From positions 1 to 6,963 of the forward strand of contig CALXTG010000121.1 of assembly GCA_944391355.1 (NCBI GenBank): a stretch of DNA of 6,963 bases, read 5' to 3'. A program made the translations under genes and the position numbers. A model generated the notes under the pieces. It ran no database searches. It was not told the origin of the DNA and saw only the letters and a list, made by a program, of their open reading frames with translations. Of the stretch, positions 5,654 through 6,963 are shown in pieces; positions within the stretch are counted from its first letter, which is position 1; each line of letters starts with the position of its first letter. The stretch is from an uncultured Alphaproteobacteria bacterium. Its GTDB lineage: Bacteria > Pseudomonadota > Alphaproteobacteria > RF32 > CAG-239.

Positions 5654-6139
5654 TTCAAAAGCTTCGGGAACCGCAAAAACTTCGTTTTTCTCCAGCTCAA
5701 TCACGCATAAAGCGCCGGGAGCCAGCCAACCCTGCTCATAAGCCGAAATTAAAGCCGGTTCGCTCAGGCTGCGTTTATACGGCGCATCGCTGAACAGCAG
5801 ATTAAACTGCCGCGATGCCGGCGGCAGAGCAACAGCCGAAGCGCTCAGCAGCGTAATCTTGTTTTGTTCCTGCGGAAACAGAGCTGTATTCTTACGGGCA
5901 TCGGCCGGATTGATATCGACCAGACAAACAGAAGCTGCTCCGCGTGACAATGCCTCAAGGGCAAAAGCGCCGGTTCCGGCAAAAAGATCCAGCAGATGAT
6001 ATTCCGGCCAAGCTGAATCAAGCCTGCTGTTTAAGATATTAAAAACAGCTTCGCGAGCCCGGTCGGCAGTCGGGCGGACATCGCCGCGCTGCGGGGAAAT
6101 CAGCTTTTTTCCGCGGTAATTTCCGGCAATGATTCTCAT
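5597..6139 (-). CDS. rsmD: 16S rRNA (guanine966-N2)-methyltransferase RsmD
   Basis: RsmD uses S-adenosylmethionine to make m2G966 in 16S rRNA during small-subunit assembly. The 180 residues match the family's usual size. The start MRIIAGNYRGKKL is canonical, followed by RPTADRAREAVFN (22-34), the SAM-binding LDLFAGTGAFALEALSRGA (50-68) and the acidic VDIN at 74-77. The catalytic motif IV, usually D/N-P-P-Y/F, reads DAPY at 118-121, with Ala in place of the first Pro. The C-terminal RVYGLAQFLFLR is a typical RsmD ending, so the frame is complete despite overlapping the DUF2125-type gene by 57 bp. The ATG overlaps the rluB stop by 4 nt (ATGA), placing it second in a two-gene rRNA-modification operon. 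Confidence 0.92.
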   Translation of the reverse strand: MRIIAGNYRGKKLISPQRGDVRPTADRAREAVFNILNSRLDSAWPEYHLLDLFAGTGAFALEALSRGAASVCLVDINPADARKNTALFPQEQNKITLLSASAVALPPASRQFNLLFSDAPYKRSLSEPALISAYEQGWLAPGALCVIELEKNEVFAVPEAFELIDRRVYGLAQFLFLRLS

Positions 6140-6858
6140 AGTTCAAACTTTGCGCCCAATTGTTCTTTTAAAACCTTGCCCGGAACTTCTTTAACCTCGC
6201 CGGGTTTTAAGGCGCCGAGCTGGAACGGTCCGTAAGAAAGGCGAATCAGGCGGGCGACATCAAGCCCGAGGTGTTTCATCACTCTGCGGATTTCACGGTT
6301 TTTCCCTTCCGATAAACTAATCATCAGCCAGGCATTGCTGCCTTTGACCGTTTCAATTTCAGCTTTTATCGGGCCGTAATTAATGCCGTCGACGGTGATA
6401 CCGTTTTGCAGATCGGCCAGGCTCTTTTCATTAACCCGTCCGTGTACCCGGACCTTATAACGGCGAGACCAGCCGTTGGACGGCAGTTCAAGCTTGCGGG
6501 AAAGTTCGCCGCTGTTAGTCAGCAGCAGCAGGCCTTCGGAATTCAAATCCAGCCGGCCGACCGATACAACGCGCGGCAGTTCTTTGGGAAGATTGGCAAA
6601 AACCGTCGGCCGTCCCTGCGGGTCTTTATGCGAGGTAACCAAACCTTCGGGTTTATAATAAAGCCAGAGGCGGGTTTTATCAATCTGCGGCAGTTTTTCG
6701 CCGTCAAAAAGAATCTTTTCGTCGCCGCTGACATTGAATGCCGGAGAAGTGACGGTTTCGCCGTTAACGGTAATCCGCTGCTGGGCAATCAGGGTTTCAG
6801 CCTCGCGGCGCGAACAGATCCCGGTGCGGGCAATATATTTGGCTATTCTTTCGGTCAT
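6136..6858 (-). CDS. rluB: RsuA/RluB-family rRNA pseudouridine synthase
   Basis: This enzyme isomerises a uridine in ribosomal RNA; the best-fitting member is RluB, which modifies 23S rRNA (U2605 in E. coli). The N-terminal S4 RNA-binding domain (RIAKYIARTGICSRREAE at 4-21, then an ITVNGE turn) is followed by the catalytic GRLDLNSEGLLLLTN with nucleophile Asp104 (101-115), and by EGKNREIRRVM (174-184). The 240 residues are shorter than E. coli RluB (about 290) because the C-terminal tail is absent. The start is fixed: an in-frame TAA at 6865-6867 lies two codons upstream, and MTER leads straight into the S4 motif. The purine-rich GGAAAG at about 6871-6876 is rather far (about 13 nt) for a ribosome site. 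Confidence in the family is high; the exact rRNA position is less certain. Confidence 0.9.
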   Translation of the reverse strand: MTERIAKYIARTGICSRREAETLIAQQRITVNGETVTSPAFNVSGDEKILFDGEKLPQIDKTRLWLYYKPEGLVTSHKDPQGRPTVFANLPKELPRVVSVGRLDLNSEGLLLLTNSGELSRKLELPSNGWSRRYKVRVHGRVNEKSLADLQNGITVDGINYGPIKAEIETVKGSNAWLMISLSEGKNREIRRVMKHLGLDVARLIRLSYGPFQLGALKPGEVKEVPGKVLKEQLGAKFEL

Positions 6859-6916
6859 GTGATTTTATGCTTTCCTTTTTTTCTTTTTACTAAAATAATA
6901 AGCAATATTAATCAAT

Positions 6917-6921
6917 AAAGG
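6917..6921 (+). promoter_or_regulatory. Ribosome binding site for the right-edge gene
   Basis: AAAGG ends 6 nt before the ATG at 6928. It makes this ATG a likely real start rather than a chance codon. Confidence 0.4.
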
Positions 6922-6927
6922 CTTGAA

Positions 6928-6963
6928 ATGAGCGAAAATATTTATATGTGGCGCGCTTATGAA
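6928..6963 (+). CDS. Start of a gene cut by the window edge, possibly tadA
   Basis: Only 12 codons are visible (MSENIYMWRAYE), preceded by a good ribosome site and divergent from rluB. A short N-terminus with a Y-M-x-x-A-x-E pattern is what the first helix of tRNA adenosine deaminase TadA often looks like. From memory, tadA sits divergent from the rluB-rsmD pair in many Alphaproteobacteria. Both points are weak: 12 residues cannot identify a family. If TadA, it would convert A34 to inosine in tRNA-Arg. The next residues, where a HAE zinc motif would follow about 45-60 residues later, are outside the window. Confidence 0.4.
   Translation, partial: MSENIYMWRAYE

Noticed and set aside
5675..5689. 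Hairpin AAAAAC-TTC-GTTTTT as a terminator for the plus operon
   Set aside because: The stem is A/T only except for one pair, lies within rsmD coding sequence and is too weak to call.
6406..6918. Plus-strand 170-codon frame across rluB
   Set aside because: It is antisense to the S4 and catalytic motifs of rluB, with no domain of its own.
6859..6927. Poly-pyrimidine stretch and TAAAAT as a promoter for the right-edge gene
   Set aside because: TAAAAT at 6891-6896 has no acceptable -35 at the right distance; the AT-rich divergent region is the only fair description.
1..6963. Mobile elements, CRISPR arrays, RNA genes, toxin-antitoxin or phage-defence genes
   Set aside because: No terminal repeats, spaced direct repeats, tRNA-like folds or characteristic motifs were seen; nearly all of the window is accounted for by housekeeping genes.

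Overview
The window reads as core chromosome of an alphaproteobacterium with a moderate, AT-leaning base composition. The main argument is gene order. An MJ0042-type zinc-ribbon gene diverges from ftsE-ftsX, followed by a YdcF/DUF218 protein, a PlsC-type acyltransferase and a DUF2125-type protein; from memory, this is a recurring alphaproteobacterial neighbourhood. The many A/T-rich codons and the cysteine-rich secreted protein at the left edge would suit an uncultured, perhaps host-associated lineage, but that is inference. No mobile element, phage gene, CRISPR array, tRNA or rRNA was seen.

Layout. Positions 1-393 (minus): the 5' part of a secreted cysteine-rich protein of unknown function, running off the left edge, with its own candidate promoter and a palindrome at 431-459. 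Positions 394-571: intergenic, with that promoter and an imperfect stem-loop. Positions 572-1411 (minus): a zinc-ribbon/DUF3426-like single-pass membrane protein. Positions 1412-1532: a short AT-rich divergent promoter region. Positions 1533-5653 (plus): a tight five-gene operon, ftsE, ftsX, ydcF-like, plsC-like and DUF2125-like. Adjacent genes overlap by 8 or 4 nt or are separated by 2 or 15 nt. Positions 5597-6858 (minus): rluB and rsmD in a two-gene operon joined by an ATGA overlap, convergent with the first operon and overlapping its last gene by 57 bp. Positions 6859-6927: a second AT-rich divergent region. Positions 6928-6963 (plus): the first 12 codons of another gene, possibly tadA.

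How the genes fit together. The plus-strand operon is an envelope set. FtsEX is the ABC-type divisome complex that controls septal peptidoglycan hydrolysis. The YdcF-like and DUF2125-like proteins each have one N-terminal membrane anchor and probably face the periplasm. The PlsC-like enzyme would make phosphatidate or remodel acyl chains. The minus-strand pair modifies ribosomal RNA: RsmD on 16S and RluB on 23S.

The window is mostly conserved housekeeping DNA. The least explained items are the cysteine-rich secreted protein and its promoter palindrome, the ftsE start (a TTG overlapping an out-of-frame ATG mini-ORF), the 57-bp convergent coding overlap, and two motif substitutions (HX4E in the acyltransferase, DAPY in RsmD). 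I see no convincing new multi-gene system.
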